Assembly: GCA_052389555.1 (NCBI GenBank)
Contig: JBQTHV010000146.1
Coordinates: 1 to 29,793, forward strand
DNA: 29,793 nt
Direction of reading: 5' to 3'
From: JABFSM01 sp052389555
GTDB taxonomy: Bacteria > Gemmatimonadota > Gemmatimonadetes > Gemmatimonadales > GWC2-71-9
Made by a program: the position numbers and the translations under genes. The notes under the pieces are model-generated. The model was given only the letters and a program-made list of their open reading frames with translations, was not told the DNA's origin and searched no databases. Positions 15,809 through 22,756 of this stretch are shown in pieces (position 1 is the first letter of the stretch; each line of letters starts with the position of its first letter).

Positions 15809-16663
15809 GTGAACTCCAGAGACTTCGCTCGCTCCGCGTTCTACAAGATGACCGGATCAGGAAACGACTTCGTGTTCGTGGACGGTCGGACTTCGCCGAT
15901 CGATGAGTGGCCCGCGGAGCGAATTCGCAGCATCTGCGACCGGCGCACCGGGGTGGGAGGGGATGGTCTCGTTGTCCTGAGTCCCGAAGGAGATGACGCA
16001 GTCCGGATGGTCTATTTCAACGCCGATGGCTCTCGTGCCGGCATGTGCGGGAATGCTGCGCTCTGTAGCACTCGGTTGGCGGCTCGCCTAGGGCTGGTCC
16101 CGGAACCGGGAATGCTGCTCCACACCGATACCGGGGTACTGCAGACCCGATGCGTGGGCCCGGGGTGGGCTGCGGAGCTGCTGCTTCCAGACTTTGCCCT
16201 GCCGGCCCCGGCTCAGCCGGAGCTCGTTCCTGGCGAGCGCTGGATGCAATTCTGTAGCGTGGGCGTCCCTCACGTCATCGTGGGGGTCGAGGACGTAACC
16301 ACAGTGGACGTCGCCACTCGGGGCAGAGGCCTGCGCTACGACATCGCCTTTGGCCCCGCCGGAGCCAACATCAACTTCGTGAGCCGGGTTGTGGGGGCTC
16401 GCCCGGAAGATCCTGGCTGGGTACTCCGGACCTACGAGCGAGGGGTGGAAGCTGAAACGTTGGCCTGCGGGACCGGGACCGTCGCCGCGGCTTTCGCCCT
16501 TGCGCGAAGCGGTCTAGACCACCTGCCGGTCCGGATTCGGTCGTGGGGCGGAAACGTGTTCTCGGTAGCTGGCCGTATCGATGGTGGTTCTGCAATGGCT
16601 CGAGAGCCGTGGCTATGTGGAGAGGGGCGGCTCGTCTTCGAAGGTGTTCTTGCTGATCATTGA
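15809..16663 (+). CDS. dapF: Diaminopimelate epimerase
   Basis: It interconverts LL- and meso-diaminopimelate for lysine and peptidoglycan. From GTG 15809 the protein has 284 residues; a TTG at 15800 would add three. The two-cysteine active site is intact: Cys80 in MCGNAALC and Cys220 in ACGTGTVAA. KMTGSGNDF near the start, GVGGDGLVVL and FGPAGANINFV are family motifs. The first cysteine motif is GNAALC instead of the common GNG/ALRC. It follows the glycan cluster by 28 bases and may be cotranscribed. Downstream the composition turns AT-rich. Confidence 0.94.
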   Translation: MNSRDFARSAFYKMTGSGNDFVFVDGRTSPIDEWPAERIRSICDRRTGVGGDGLVVLSPEGDDAVRMVYFNADGSRAGMCGNAALCSTRLAARLGLVPEPGMLLHTDTGVLQTRCVGPGWAAELLLPDFALPAPAQPELVPGERWMQFCSVGVPHVIVGVEDVTTVDVATRGRGLRYDIAFGPAGANINFVSRVVGARPEDPGWVLRTYERGVEAETLACGTGTVAAAFALARSGLDHLPVRIRSWGGNVFSVAGRIDGGSAMAREPWLCGEGRLVFEGVLADH

Positions 16664-16761
16664 TAGTCTAAGTCGCTATAACTCAGGTACATACGGGTTT
16701 GGAGGAAGGTTCTCCACACTTTTCCCCATAACAACTTAACATAATACATCTTATACGTACT
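16664..16761 (+). other. AT-rich patch between dapF and a TPR remnant
   Basis: About 98 bases are much richer in A/T than anything else in the window, with runs such as AACTTAACATAATACATC. No clear -35/-10 pair at normal spacing and no convincing terminator is seen. It may be a spent promoter region or a junction left by loss or gain of DNA, since a broken gene follows. Confidence 0.4.
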
Positions 16762-17333
16762 TTGCAACAAACCCGACGAGGACGCTACTCGGGACAGATT
16801 AACCCGGAGCTTCATCTCTATCGGGCCGGATTAGAGCTCACACTCGGCCGCTGGAGGGCTGCGAGAGAAGAACTCAGGACAGCTGATTCTCTCGGTAGCC
16901 CCTGGGCGCTTACGACGCTGGCGCTCTGGTCCACAATGCCTGGTTCTCCATTCGGGCGGAACTCGCTCTGAGGCGCGGCGATTCCGTCGCGGCGCTTACC
17001 CTCTTGGAGCAACTGCGCCCGATGTCGAATATCGCCATTCAGATGCATCCGGCGGACCACCACGGCTACGAGCGGTTCCTGCGCGCGGAGTTGCTCCGGA
17101 GATTCGGCCGCGGGCAGGAAGCCCTAGCCTGGTATCGGGGACAGGTGGAGGCTTCTACTCTCGAGGCAATCTATGTGGCCCCCTCGTACTCCCGCTCCGC
17201 CCATCTGCTGAACGCCATGGGCAATCGGGCGGAAGCCGCCCAGCAGGATCGCTGGTTTCGGGAATTGTGGTTCGGCGCCGATTCCGCTCTGGCAGCCTGG
17301 GCCCGAGCAGGGGACAGCAACTCCCAACGATAG
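16762..17333 (+). pseudogene. Frameshifted TPR remnant, C-terminus of a kinase-type TPR protein
   Basis: Two frames carry one continuous TPR-like protein. The first gives LHLYRAGLELTLGRWRAARE to about SPWALTTLALW. The second, open from about 16899, gives LVHNAWFSIRAELALRRGDS, then HGYERFLRAELLRRFGRGQE and a final TPR helix pair ending at the TAG 17331-17333. A TAG at 16896 blocks the second frame upstream, so the shift lies between about 16899 and 16968. The N-terminal part of the protein is missing. The final segment resembles the TPR tails of Ser/Thr-kinase-type signalling proteins from memory; this was not searched. It converges with the next gene, five bases apart. Confidence 0.65.
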
Positions 17334-17338
17334 GAGCC

Positions 17339-18016
17339 CTACATTCTTCCCTGGGTGGCCTCTGCCAGCCGCACCGTCGCCTCGGCGACTCCGGGGGTTT
17401 CCTTGGGGAACTTGCTGACGATCTCGCGGAGGAGCGCGAGCGACTCATCCTGCTTGCCTCCTAGCCGGTACGCCCGCGCCGCGCCGAGCAATCCATCGAC
17501 TTTCCGGTAGTCCTCGCCCGCCAACTCGGTGGACTGGCGATACGCGGTCGCAGCCTCGTCATACTGCTTGAGGTTCTCGAGCGCCCCACCCAGCATCGAG
17601 TATGCCCCGGCCGCGTAGAACGACGGCGGGTTCGTCGCGATGAACTTCCGGACCTCATCCACCGCGATCTGGGTCTGGCCGGATAGAATCCGAATGGCGT
17701 TGGCGCCGAGCTCGGCCTGGTAGCCGGCATCGGTGCCGCGGTAGCTCTGAGCAACCCGCTGGAAATCGGCCGCAGCGCCGGCTAGGTCGCCGATCTCCAT
17801 CCTGCTGCGGGCCTGGTCCAGCGCAGAAAAAGCGGCGCTCTCCTTCCTCCGGGCGGTTTCTCGCCAGAGCCAACCCGCCGCTCCAATGATCACAAGGGCA
17901 AGCAGCCCGTAGCTGAGGACTTTCTGGTTGCGCTGATACCAAACGAGCAGCCGCGCCTGCTGCTCGGTTTCCGTCATGGTCGGTGGTTTGCGTTCCGTTT
18001 TCTCAGTCTTCGCCAT
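17339..18016 (-). CDS. Membrane-anchored TPR protein (YfgM-like)
   Basis: The protein is 225 residues: a cytosolic N-terminus rich in Lys, Thr and Glu, one transmembrane helix (about 34-51, YGLLALVIIGAAGWLWRE) and then TPR-like helices to the end. This is the architecture of the TPR_21/YfgM group, ancillary to SecYEG and to BamB in proteobacteria, and more generally of tetratricopeptide membrane proteins. Start ATG 18016 has AGGA nine bases upstream. The gene lies downstream of tRNA-Arg on the same strand and may be read from the same promoter. Function beyond TPR scaffolding is not inferable. Confidence 0.75.
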   Translation of the reverse strand: MAKTEKTERKPPTMTETEQQARLLVWYQRNQKVLSYGLLALVIIGAAGWLWRETARRKESAAFSALDQARSRMEIGDLAGAAADFQRVAQSYRGTDAGYQAELGANAIRILSGQTQIAVDEVRKFIATNPPSFYAAGAYSMLGGALENLKQYDEAATAYRQSTELAGEDYRKVDGLLGAARAYRLGGKQDESLALLREIVSKFPKETPGVAEATVRLAEATQGRM

Positions 18017-18046
18017 CGGAATCCTGGAACCGAAAAGGCTTCTCGT

Positions 18047-18067
18047 TTGACTATTGACCGTTGACCG
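18047..18067 (+). repeat. TTGACCG heptamer array
   Basis: Three contiguous heptamers, TTGACTA, TTGACCG, TTGACCG, lie between the TPR gene and tRNA-Arg. The unit contains a -35-like TTGAC on the plus strand, but no -10 follows at the right spacing before the tRNA, which is on the other strand. Confidence 0.65.
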
Positions 18068-18080
18068 TTTCCTGCTGCTA

Positions 18081-18154
18081 TGCCCCCGGGGCGATTCGAA
18101 CGCCCGGCCAACGGTTTAGGAAACCGCTGCTCTATCCAGCTGAGCTACGGGGGC
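18081..18154 (-). tRNA. tRNA-Arg (anticodon CCT)
   Basis: The 74-base sequence folds as a cloverleaf: acceptor GCCCCCG with CGGGGGC, D-stem GCTC/GAGC, anticodon stem GCGGT/ACCGT with loop TTCCTAA (anticodon CCT), a five-base variable loop, and T-stem GGGCG/CGCCC with loop TTCGAAT. The discriminator base is A, and CCA is not encoded. It reads AGG, a rare Arg codon that in this window recurs in the GTT AGG word. Heptamer arrays flank it on both sides. Confidence 0.97.
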
Positions 18155-18192
18155 AGGTGCACATTGCCGGACAACAACTTAGCGGGTCCTCT

Positions 18193-18230
18193 CGGGAATC
18201 GGGAGTCGGGACTCCGGAGTTGGGACTCGG
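18193..18230 (+). repeat. CGGGANT heptamer array upstream of tRNA-Arg
   Basis: There are five contiguous heptamers: CGGGAAT, CGGGAGT, CGGGACT, CCGGAGT, TGGGACT, then a partial CGG. The phase and composition match the GGGAATG arrays in lptC and lptA. It lies about 40 bases upstream of the tRNA 5' end, where promoter elements would be expected. Confidence 0.75.
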
Positions 18231-18234
18231 CTTT

Positions 18235-18288
18235 GGGCCAGTCCGCTGAGGGCGCTGCCAGCGCCACCATAATTGAACTGACTGGCCC
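18235..18288 (+). other. Nested inverted repeat between the acyP operon end and tRNA-Arg
   Basis: GGGCCAGT (18235-18242) pairs with ACTGGCCC (18281-18288). Inside lies a second perfect palindrome, GGCGCTG and CAGCGCC around one base (18251-18265). On the plus strand TTTT follows at 18289-18292; on the minus strand it lies just after the acyP stop. It may terminate the minus-strand operon, or act on RNA in another way, but on that strand no U-run follows. Confidence 0.5.
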
Positions 18289-18310
18289 TTTTACTCGCTC
18301 AACTCACAGT

Positions 18311-18586
18311 TCATGCCCAGCGGATTTCGAATGAGGTGAATCGGTCGCCCTCATCGGGCTCGTTGGTCACCTGAACCTCTCTTACCTGGGCCGGTGAGGG
18401 TCCTCTCCTCAGCGCGGCCTCGAACCTGGCGAGTTGCTCGGGGGTTCCCTGCCCCACCGTCTCGACGCGACCGTCCCGGAGGTTCCTGACCCAGCCCAAG
18501 ATCCCGATCTGCTGGGCCACGCGCACCGTGAAATAACGGAAGCCGACGCCCTGCACGTCGCCTTCGACGAGATACCGGCGTCTCAT
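18311..18586 (-). CDS. acyP: Acylphosphatase
   Basis: This small (91-residue) cytosolic enzyme hydrolyses acyl phosphates. The family signature is complete: VEGDVQGVGFRYF with catalytic Arg17, and GWVRNLRDGRVE with catalytic Asn35. Start ATG 18586 gives the usual length; an upstream in-frame extension runs into the repeat array and would be unusual. It is the last gene of the minus-strand operon and follows the DedA gene by 65 bases filled with an octamer array. Confidence 0.93.
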   Translation of the reverse strand: MRRRYLVEGDVQGVGFRYFTVRVAQQIGILGWVRNLRDGRVETVGQGTPEQLARFEAALRRGPSPAQVREVQVTNEPDEGDRFTSFEIRWA

Positions 18587-18597
18587 GACTGCTCGGT

Positions 18598-18629
18598 GGC
18601 AGGACGGCCAGACGGCAGGACGGCAGGTG
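18598..18629 (-). repeat. GGCAGGAC octamer array between dedA and acyP
   Basis: Four contiguous octamers, GGCAGGAC, GGCCAGAC, GGCAGGAC, GGCAGGTG (plus-strand reading), lie in the short leader of acyP. The same kind of unit appears in the neighbouring DedA tail and in the Der tail. Confidence 0.75.
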
Positions 18630-18651
18630 CTGATCGCTGGAGCATGGACCC

Positions 18652-19329
18652 CTACTGACCAACTTCGGTGGAACCTGCCGTCCGGCCGACCTGCCGTCCG
18701 GCCGATTTTTCGCGAAGAACCCCGACCACAATCGGGACCACCGAAAGCAGAATGATCGCGATGATGACCAGGCTGAAATTCTTTCTCACCACGGGGAGAT
18801 TGCCGAAGTAGTACCCCGCCCAAATGAATCCGGAAACCCAGAACGTCCCGCCGGCCAGACTGAACGCCAGAAAGCGCGGATAGCTCATCGCCCCGACGCC
18901 TGCCACGAACGGCGTAAAGGTCCGTACGATCGGAATGAACCGCGCCAGCACCACCGTCTTCCCTCCGTGGCGCTCGAAGAAGGCATGGGTGCGCTCGAGA
19001 TGCTTGCGGTTGAAGAACCGGCTGTTCATCGAGAAGGCGCGCGGCCCGATGTACCGTCCGATCCAGTAATTGACATTGTCTCCTGCGACCACGGCGGTCA
19101 CCAGGATCAGATTCAAGAGCCGCGGATCGAGCGTCCCCAGGGCCGAGATGGTTCCCGCGGCGAAGAGGAGCGAGTCCCCCGGAAGGAAGGGTGTGATGAC
19201 GAGTCCGGTCTCGCAGAAGACGATCGCGGTCAGGATCGCGTAGGTCCAGGTGCCGTACTGTGCCGTGATCTCGGCGAGGTGACGGTCCAGGTGGAGCACC
19301 AGGTCAAGGAGCTGGCGAACGAGCTCCAT
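18652..19329 (-). CDS. DedA-family inner-membrane protein
   Basis: The protein is 225 residues with the DedA/SNARE-associated fold. TITPFLPGDS-like VITPFLPGDSLLFAAG carries the re-entrant loop with a conserved Asp; GDNVNYWIGRYIG and the FxRFxPxxR-type motif ARFIPIVRTFTPFVAGVGAM are present. Some DedA-family members act as undecaprenyl-phosphate flippases and others as lipid scramblases or envelope-stress proteins; the substrate here is open. The ATG shares its A with the pcm stop (TGATG). The last 12 or so residues are encoded by a duplicated 16-bp repeat. Confidence 0.92.
   Translation of the reverse strand: MELVRQLLDLVLHLDRHLAEITAQYGTWTYAILTAIVFCETGLVITPFLPGDSLLFAAGTISALGTLDPRLLNLILVTAVVAGDNVNYWIGRYIGPRAFSMNSRFFNRKHLERTHAFFERHGGKTVVLARFIPIVRTFTPFVAGVGAMSYPRFLAFSLAGGTFWVSGFIWAGYYFGNLPVVRKNFSLVIIAIILLSVVPIVVGVLREKSAGRQVGRTAGSTEVGQ
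18674..18705 (-). repeat. Tandem 16-bp repeat encoding the DedA tail
   Basis: A perfect 16-base unit (octamers CCTGCCGT and CCGGCCGA, plus-strand reading) occurs twice back to back, 18674-18689 and 18690-18705. It encodes the Gly/Arg-rich cytosolic C-terminus after the final helix. Confidence 0.85.
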
Positions 19330-20015
19330 CAATTGGACGAGTCCTCATCGGGTGGTTTGAAGCCGAACTCGCCCAGCAGGGGGACGAAGCGCACGCCGGT
19401 GGCTTCCGAAATCCGGATCTCGTCTCCCCGCTTCTCGACCCGGGTTAGGGTCTGGAGCTGGGCGTCGCCCAACGGGATGACCAGGCGCCCGCCCTCGGCG
19501 AGCTGTTCCAGCAGCGGCTTAGGAACCGCTGGAGACGCCGCCGAGACCAGGATGGCGTCGAACGGGGCGAGGGCGCGCCAGCCCAGTGTCCCGTCGCCGA
19601 TGACCACCGTCGCGTTGGTCACCCCCGCAGCTTCGAGGGTCCGCCTGGCGCGCTGGGCCAGCTCTCGCACCCGCTCCACGGCGAGGACCGTGCTGGCCAG
19701 CGCGGCGAGCAGGGCGGTCTGGTAGCCCGAGCCGGCGCCCACCTCCAGGACCCGGTCCCTTCCGGTGAGTTCGAGCAGCTCCAGGCTCCGGGCGTGCACG
19801 TAGGGTTGCGAGATGGTCTGGCCCGAGCCGATCGGGAGGGGCGCATCTTCGTAGGCCCGGTGACGCAGCTCGTCGGGAACGAAAAGATGGCGAGGCACGG
19901 TCGCGATCGCGTGGAGGACCCGAAGGTCGCGGATCCCCTTCTCCCGGAGCGCCTCCACGAGCTGGGCGCGATAGCCCCCGAAACCGTCGGGAGGGCCTAA
20001 CCCTCCAACGCCCAT
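19329..20015 (-). CDS. pcm: Protein-L-isoaspartate O-methyltransferase
   Basis: It repairs L-isoaspartyl residues using S-adenosylmethionine. From ATG 20015 the protein has 228 residues. Key motifs: RHLFVPDEL, LPIGSGQTISQPYVHA (60-75) and the SAM loop LEVGAGSGYQTA (90-101). The start lies inside the end of surE, a 19-base overlap that includes the GGGTTAGG word. surE-pcm adjacency is common in bacteria, where both belong to stationary-phase repair and recycling. The reading frame continues open upstream of the ATG, but that extension has no family similarity. Confidence 0.94.
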   Translation of the reverse strand: MGVGGLGPPDGFGGYRAQLVEALREKGIRDLRVLHAIATVPRHLFVPDELRHRAYEDAPLPIGSGQTISQPYVHARSLELLELTGRDRVLEVGAGSGYQTALLAALASTVLAVERVRELAQRARRTLEAAGVTNATVVIGDGTLGWRALAPFDAILVSAASPAVPKPLLEQLAEGGRLVIPLGDAQLQTLTRVEKRGDEIRISEATGVRFVPLLGEFGFKPPDEDSSN

Positions 20016-20746
20016 CCCCGCACCGTTTCGACGAGATCGTAGCTGGTGAGGTCGAGCTGAAGCGGGGTCACCGAGATGAATCCCTCGGCGACGGCCTGGT
20101 GATCCGATTCGGCCCCGCCGGTCCAGGTAATCGCTCCTCCCCCGATCCAGTACACTTCCTTGCCCCAGGGATCCTTCATGCGGGTTAGGCTTTCCGAAAA
20201 GTACCGGCTGCCCAGCTTGGTTACCCGGACTCCCCGAACCTGGGGCCCTTCGAGGTCCGGAAGGTTGACGTTGAGCAGCATGTTGGGGGGAAAGCCGGGA
20301 ACCGACACGATCCGCTGCACCAGCTTGGCCAGGATCGGCTGATACGAGGCGAGCTGTTCGGCTACCCGGCTCGCGAACGAGATCGCGATGCCCGGGATGC
20401 CGAGGGTGACCGCCTCCATCGCCGCCGATACGGTTCCCGAGTACAGCACGTCCTCGCCCATGTTGGGGCCGACGTTCACGCCGGAAAACACGAAGTCCGG
20501 CTTTTCCGGCATCAGCGCTCCGACGGCCAGCAGCACGCAATCCGTCGGGGTGCCGTCGACCTGGAAGGACCCGTCGAATCGCCGCTGGGGGCGGAGCGGC
20601 CGGTGCAGCGTCAGCGCGTGCGAGGCGCCGCTCTGCTCGCGATCGGGCGCGATCACCGTGACCTGGCCCACGCTGCGGCAAGCCTCGGCCAGCACCGCAA
20701 TCCCGGGCGAGAGAATACCATCGTCGTTGCTGACCAGGATCCTCAT
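19997..20746 (-). CDS. surE: 5'/3'-nucleotidase SurE
   Basis: This metal-dependent nucleoside monophosphatase has 249 residues. Metal ligands Asp8 and Asp9 in SNDDGI, Ser39 in EQSGASHALT and Asn91 in GVNVGPNMG are all present, followed by YSGTVSAAMEA. Start ATG 20746 overlaps the stop of the MerR-type gene as ATGA, and the end overlaps pcm by 19 bases. Confidence 0.96.
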   Translation of the reverse strand: MRILVSNDDGILSPGIAVLAEACRSVGQVTVIAPDREQSGASHALTLHRPLRPQRRFDGSFQVDGTPTDCVLLAVGALMPEKPDFVFSGVNVGPNMGEDVLYSGTVSAAMEAVTLGIPGIAISFASRVAEQLASYQPILAKLVQRIVSVPGFPPNMLLNVNLPDLEGPQVRGVRVTKLGSRYFSESLTRMKDPWGKEVYWIGGGAITWTGGAESDHQAVAEGFISVTPLQLDLTSYDLVETVRGWALEG

Positions 20747-21141
20747 GGTGACTCCGGAGTTCCGGACGCGGATGGTGGTGCCCCATCGAGCAGGCGCAGG
20801 ATCTGGTCGAGCTGCTCCCGCACTTCGCGCAGGGTGGCCCGTGAGGCGGCGCGATGAGCATGGGCCTTGAGCTCCCCACTTCGGCGGTATTGCTCGATCC
20901 GCTGCCGGGCCCCTTCGATGGTGTATTTCTCGGTATACAGCAAATGCTTGACCAGCATGATGAGCTCGACCTCACGACTCTTGTAGACCCGGTTGCCGGA
21001 ACGGTTCTTGGCCGGACTCAGAAACCGGAATTGGCTCTCCCAATAACGCAACACATGGGGCTTGAGGTCGGTGAGCGCGCAGACCTCACCGATCGAGAAA
21101 AACTCCTGGGTGGGCCGCGGCAGAGGAGTTGGAGGCGTCAC
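20743..21141 (-). CDS. MerR-family transcriptional regulator
   Basis: The protein is 132 residues from GTG 21141, which overlaps the gpsA stop as GTGA; another GTG lies two codons upstream. The winged-helix HTH is clear: FFSIGEVCALTDLKPHVLRYWE, SGNRVYKSREVELIMLVKHLL. A helical C-terminal part follows (REQLDQILRLLDG), short and without cysteine ligands, so it is not a metal-sensing MerR. It resembles small MerR regulators of unknown ligand. It sits inside an operon of phospholipid and repair genes, so it may control that operon or a distant target. Confidence 0.85.
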   Translation of the reverse strand: MTPPTPLPRPTQEFFSIGEVCALTDLKPHVLRYWESQFRFLSPAKNRSGNRVYKSREVELIMLVKHLLYTEKYTIEGARQRIEQYRRSGELKAHAHRAASRATLREVREQLDQILRLLDGAPPSASGTPESP

Positions 21142-22136
21142 GACCACTGCTCCGGCTTGGGGGTCCGTTCCATCAATTCGGTAATCGCCTGGCGGGGCGG
21201 CTTGGCGTTGAAGAGACACTCGGCCACCTTCGTGGCGATCGGCATCTCGACCTGCGCGCGAGCCGCCATGCGAAGAGCCACCCGGGCCGTGGGGACGCCC
21301 TCGACCAGAGCGGGACAACGCTTCAGATATTCCTCCATCGGCTCACCGCAACCCAGCGCGATCCCCAGGGCCCGGTTGCGGGAGAGGGTGCCCCAGCTCG
21401 TCAGCACGAGATCGCCTAACCCGGCGAGTCCGGAGAAGGTGAGCGGGTCAGCACCGAGCGTTGTACCCAGCCTGGCCATTTCGGCAAGTCCCCGGGTGAT
21501 CAGCGCCGCCCGAGGGTTGTTGCCCAGCCCGAGCCCTTCGCACATGCCGGCCGCGATCGCGATGACGTTCTTGAAGGCACCCGCGAGCTCGGTCCCGACG
21601 ACGTCGCCGCTGGTGTACACCCGGAGCGGCCCCGCGGTGAACAGGGTCTGCACCCGGGACGCTGCGCTCGGGCTCGCCGAGGCCGCCACTACGGCGGTCG
21701 GCTGGCCGTCGATCACCTCCAGGGCGAAGCTCGGACCGCTGAACGCGACATACTCCCATCGCGGGAGGGTTCCGGCGGCGATCTCCGACATCCGTTCGAG
21801 GGTTTCCACTTCGATCCCCTTGCTGGTCCCGACGAGGGTTCCCGTCTCGCCGGCGGCGAGCCCGGTGTCACGCAGCACCTGGCGAACCGCCTGCGACGGG
21901 ACGGCACACACCAGAACCTCGCGCCCCCGCACGGCACTCCCCAGATCGGTCGTGGCCCGAAGCGCTGAGGACAGCGCTCTTCCCGGGAGGGAGGCGGGAC
22001 TCCGGTGGAGGTCGTTGACGGCCCGGACCCGCTCGGGATCGCGCGCCCAGAGCACCACATCGTGTCCCTGCCCGGCGAGATGATTCCCCAGCACCGTGCC
22101 CCAGCATCCCGCGCCTAACACGCTGATGGCCGTCAC
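21138..22136 (-). CDS. gpsA: NAD(P)-dependent glycerol-3-phosphate dehydrogenase
   Basis: It makes sn-glycerol-3-phosphate for phospholipids. The start is GTG 22136, overlapping the plsY stop as GTGA, and gives 332 residues. NAD-binding GAGCWGTVLGNHLA at 8-21, SKGIE, FSGPSFALEV, ELAGAFKNVIAIAAGM with the catalytic Lys, GNNPRAALITRG and FSGLAGLGDLVLT are family motifs. Adjacent to plsY, which uses the product. It contains two copies of the TTAGG word, each using a TTA leucine codon. Confidence 0.95.
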   Translation of the reverse strand: MTAISVLGAGCWGTVLGNHLAGQGHDVVLWARDPERVRAVNDLHRSPASLPGRALSSALRATTDLGSAVRGREVLVCAVPSQAVRQVLRDTGLAAGETGTLVGTSKGIEVETLERMSEIAAGTLPRWEYVAFSGPSFALEVIDGQPTAVVAASASPSAASRVQTLFTAGPLRVYTSGDVVGTELAGAFKNVIAIAAGMCEGLGLGNNPRAALITRGLAEMARLGTTLGADPLTFSGLAGLGDLVLTSWGTLSRNRALGIALGCGEPMEEYLKRCPALVEGVPTARVALRMAARAQVEMPIATKVAECLFNAKPPRQAITELMERTPKPEQWS

Positions 22137-22756
22137 CTCGGATGATCGGCCTGGCGGGGCCGGGCTCGGCGGCCGAACCGATGTTCGGTGCCCGCCAGCA
22201 GGCGACCGATGTTGGCGTGGTGCAGCGCGATGACCACGACCGCGAGGGCGGCGAACGCCGGCATCAGCCCACGACGTTCGGGGTGGAGCCAATAGACGGC
22301 CGCCGGCAGCGCCACCGCGGCCACCATGCTGGCCAGGGACACGAACCCGCTCGCCGCCACCACCACGACCCAGGCGGCCAGAGCCGCCAGAAACGCCCAG
22401 GGCGCGAGACCCAACACGACGCCCGCTCCGGTCGCCACGCCCTTGCCGCCGCGGAAGCGCATGAACGGAGAGAACACGTGCCCGACCACCGCCGCGGCCC
22501 CCAGACCGAGCGCGACGAGCTCCCCGGCGGCCGCGCGCGCGCCAAACCCGGCGACCGGCACCAGTCCCTTGGCCAGATCGAACAGCGCCACCGGCACCGC
22601 GTACCGCCATCCTAACACGCGATAGAGATTGGTGGCGCCCAGGTTTCCGCTTCCCAGGGAGCGCAAGTCCTGGCCCTTGACGATCCGGACCACGAGGTAG
22701 CTGGTCGGGATCGCCCCGAGCAGATAGCTGGCCACGAGCCAGGGGATCAGTCTCAT
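22133..22756 (-). CDS. plsY: Acyl-phosphate:glycerol-3-phosphate acyltransferase
   Basis: This membrane enzyme makes lysophosphatidate from acyl-phosphate and glycerol-3-phosphate. The 207-residue protein has about five to seven helices and the PlsY motifs: GSGNLGATNLYR (glycine-rich, near 36-47) and HVFSPFMRFRGGKGVATG (phosphate-binding). Start ATG 22756 overlaps the der stop as ATGA, and its own stop overlaps gpsA. An alternative start further upstream is not needed. Confidence 0.95.
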   Translation of the reverse strand: MRLIPWLVASYLLGAIPTSYLVVRIVKGQDLRSLGSGNLGATNLYRVLGWRYAVPVALFDLAKGLVPVAGFGARAAAGELVALGLGAAAVVGHVFSPFMRFRGGKGVATGAGVVLGLAPWAFLAALAAWVVVVAASGFVSLASMVAAVALPAAVYWLHPERRGLMPAFAALAVVVIALHHANIGRLLAGTEHRFGRRARPRQADHPR

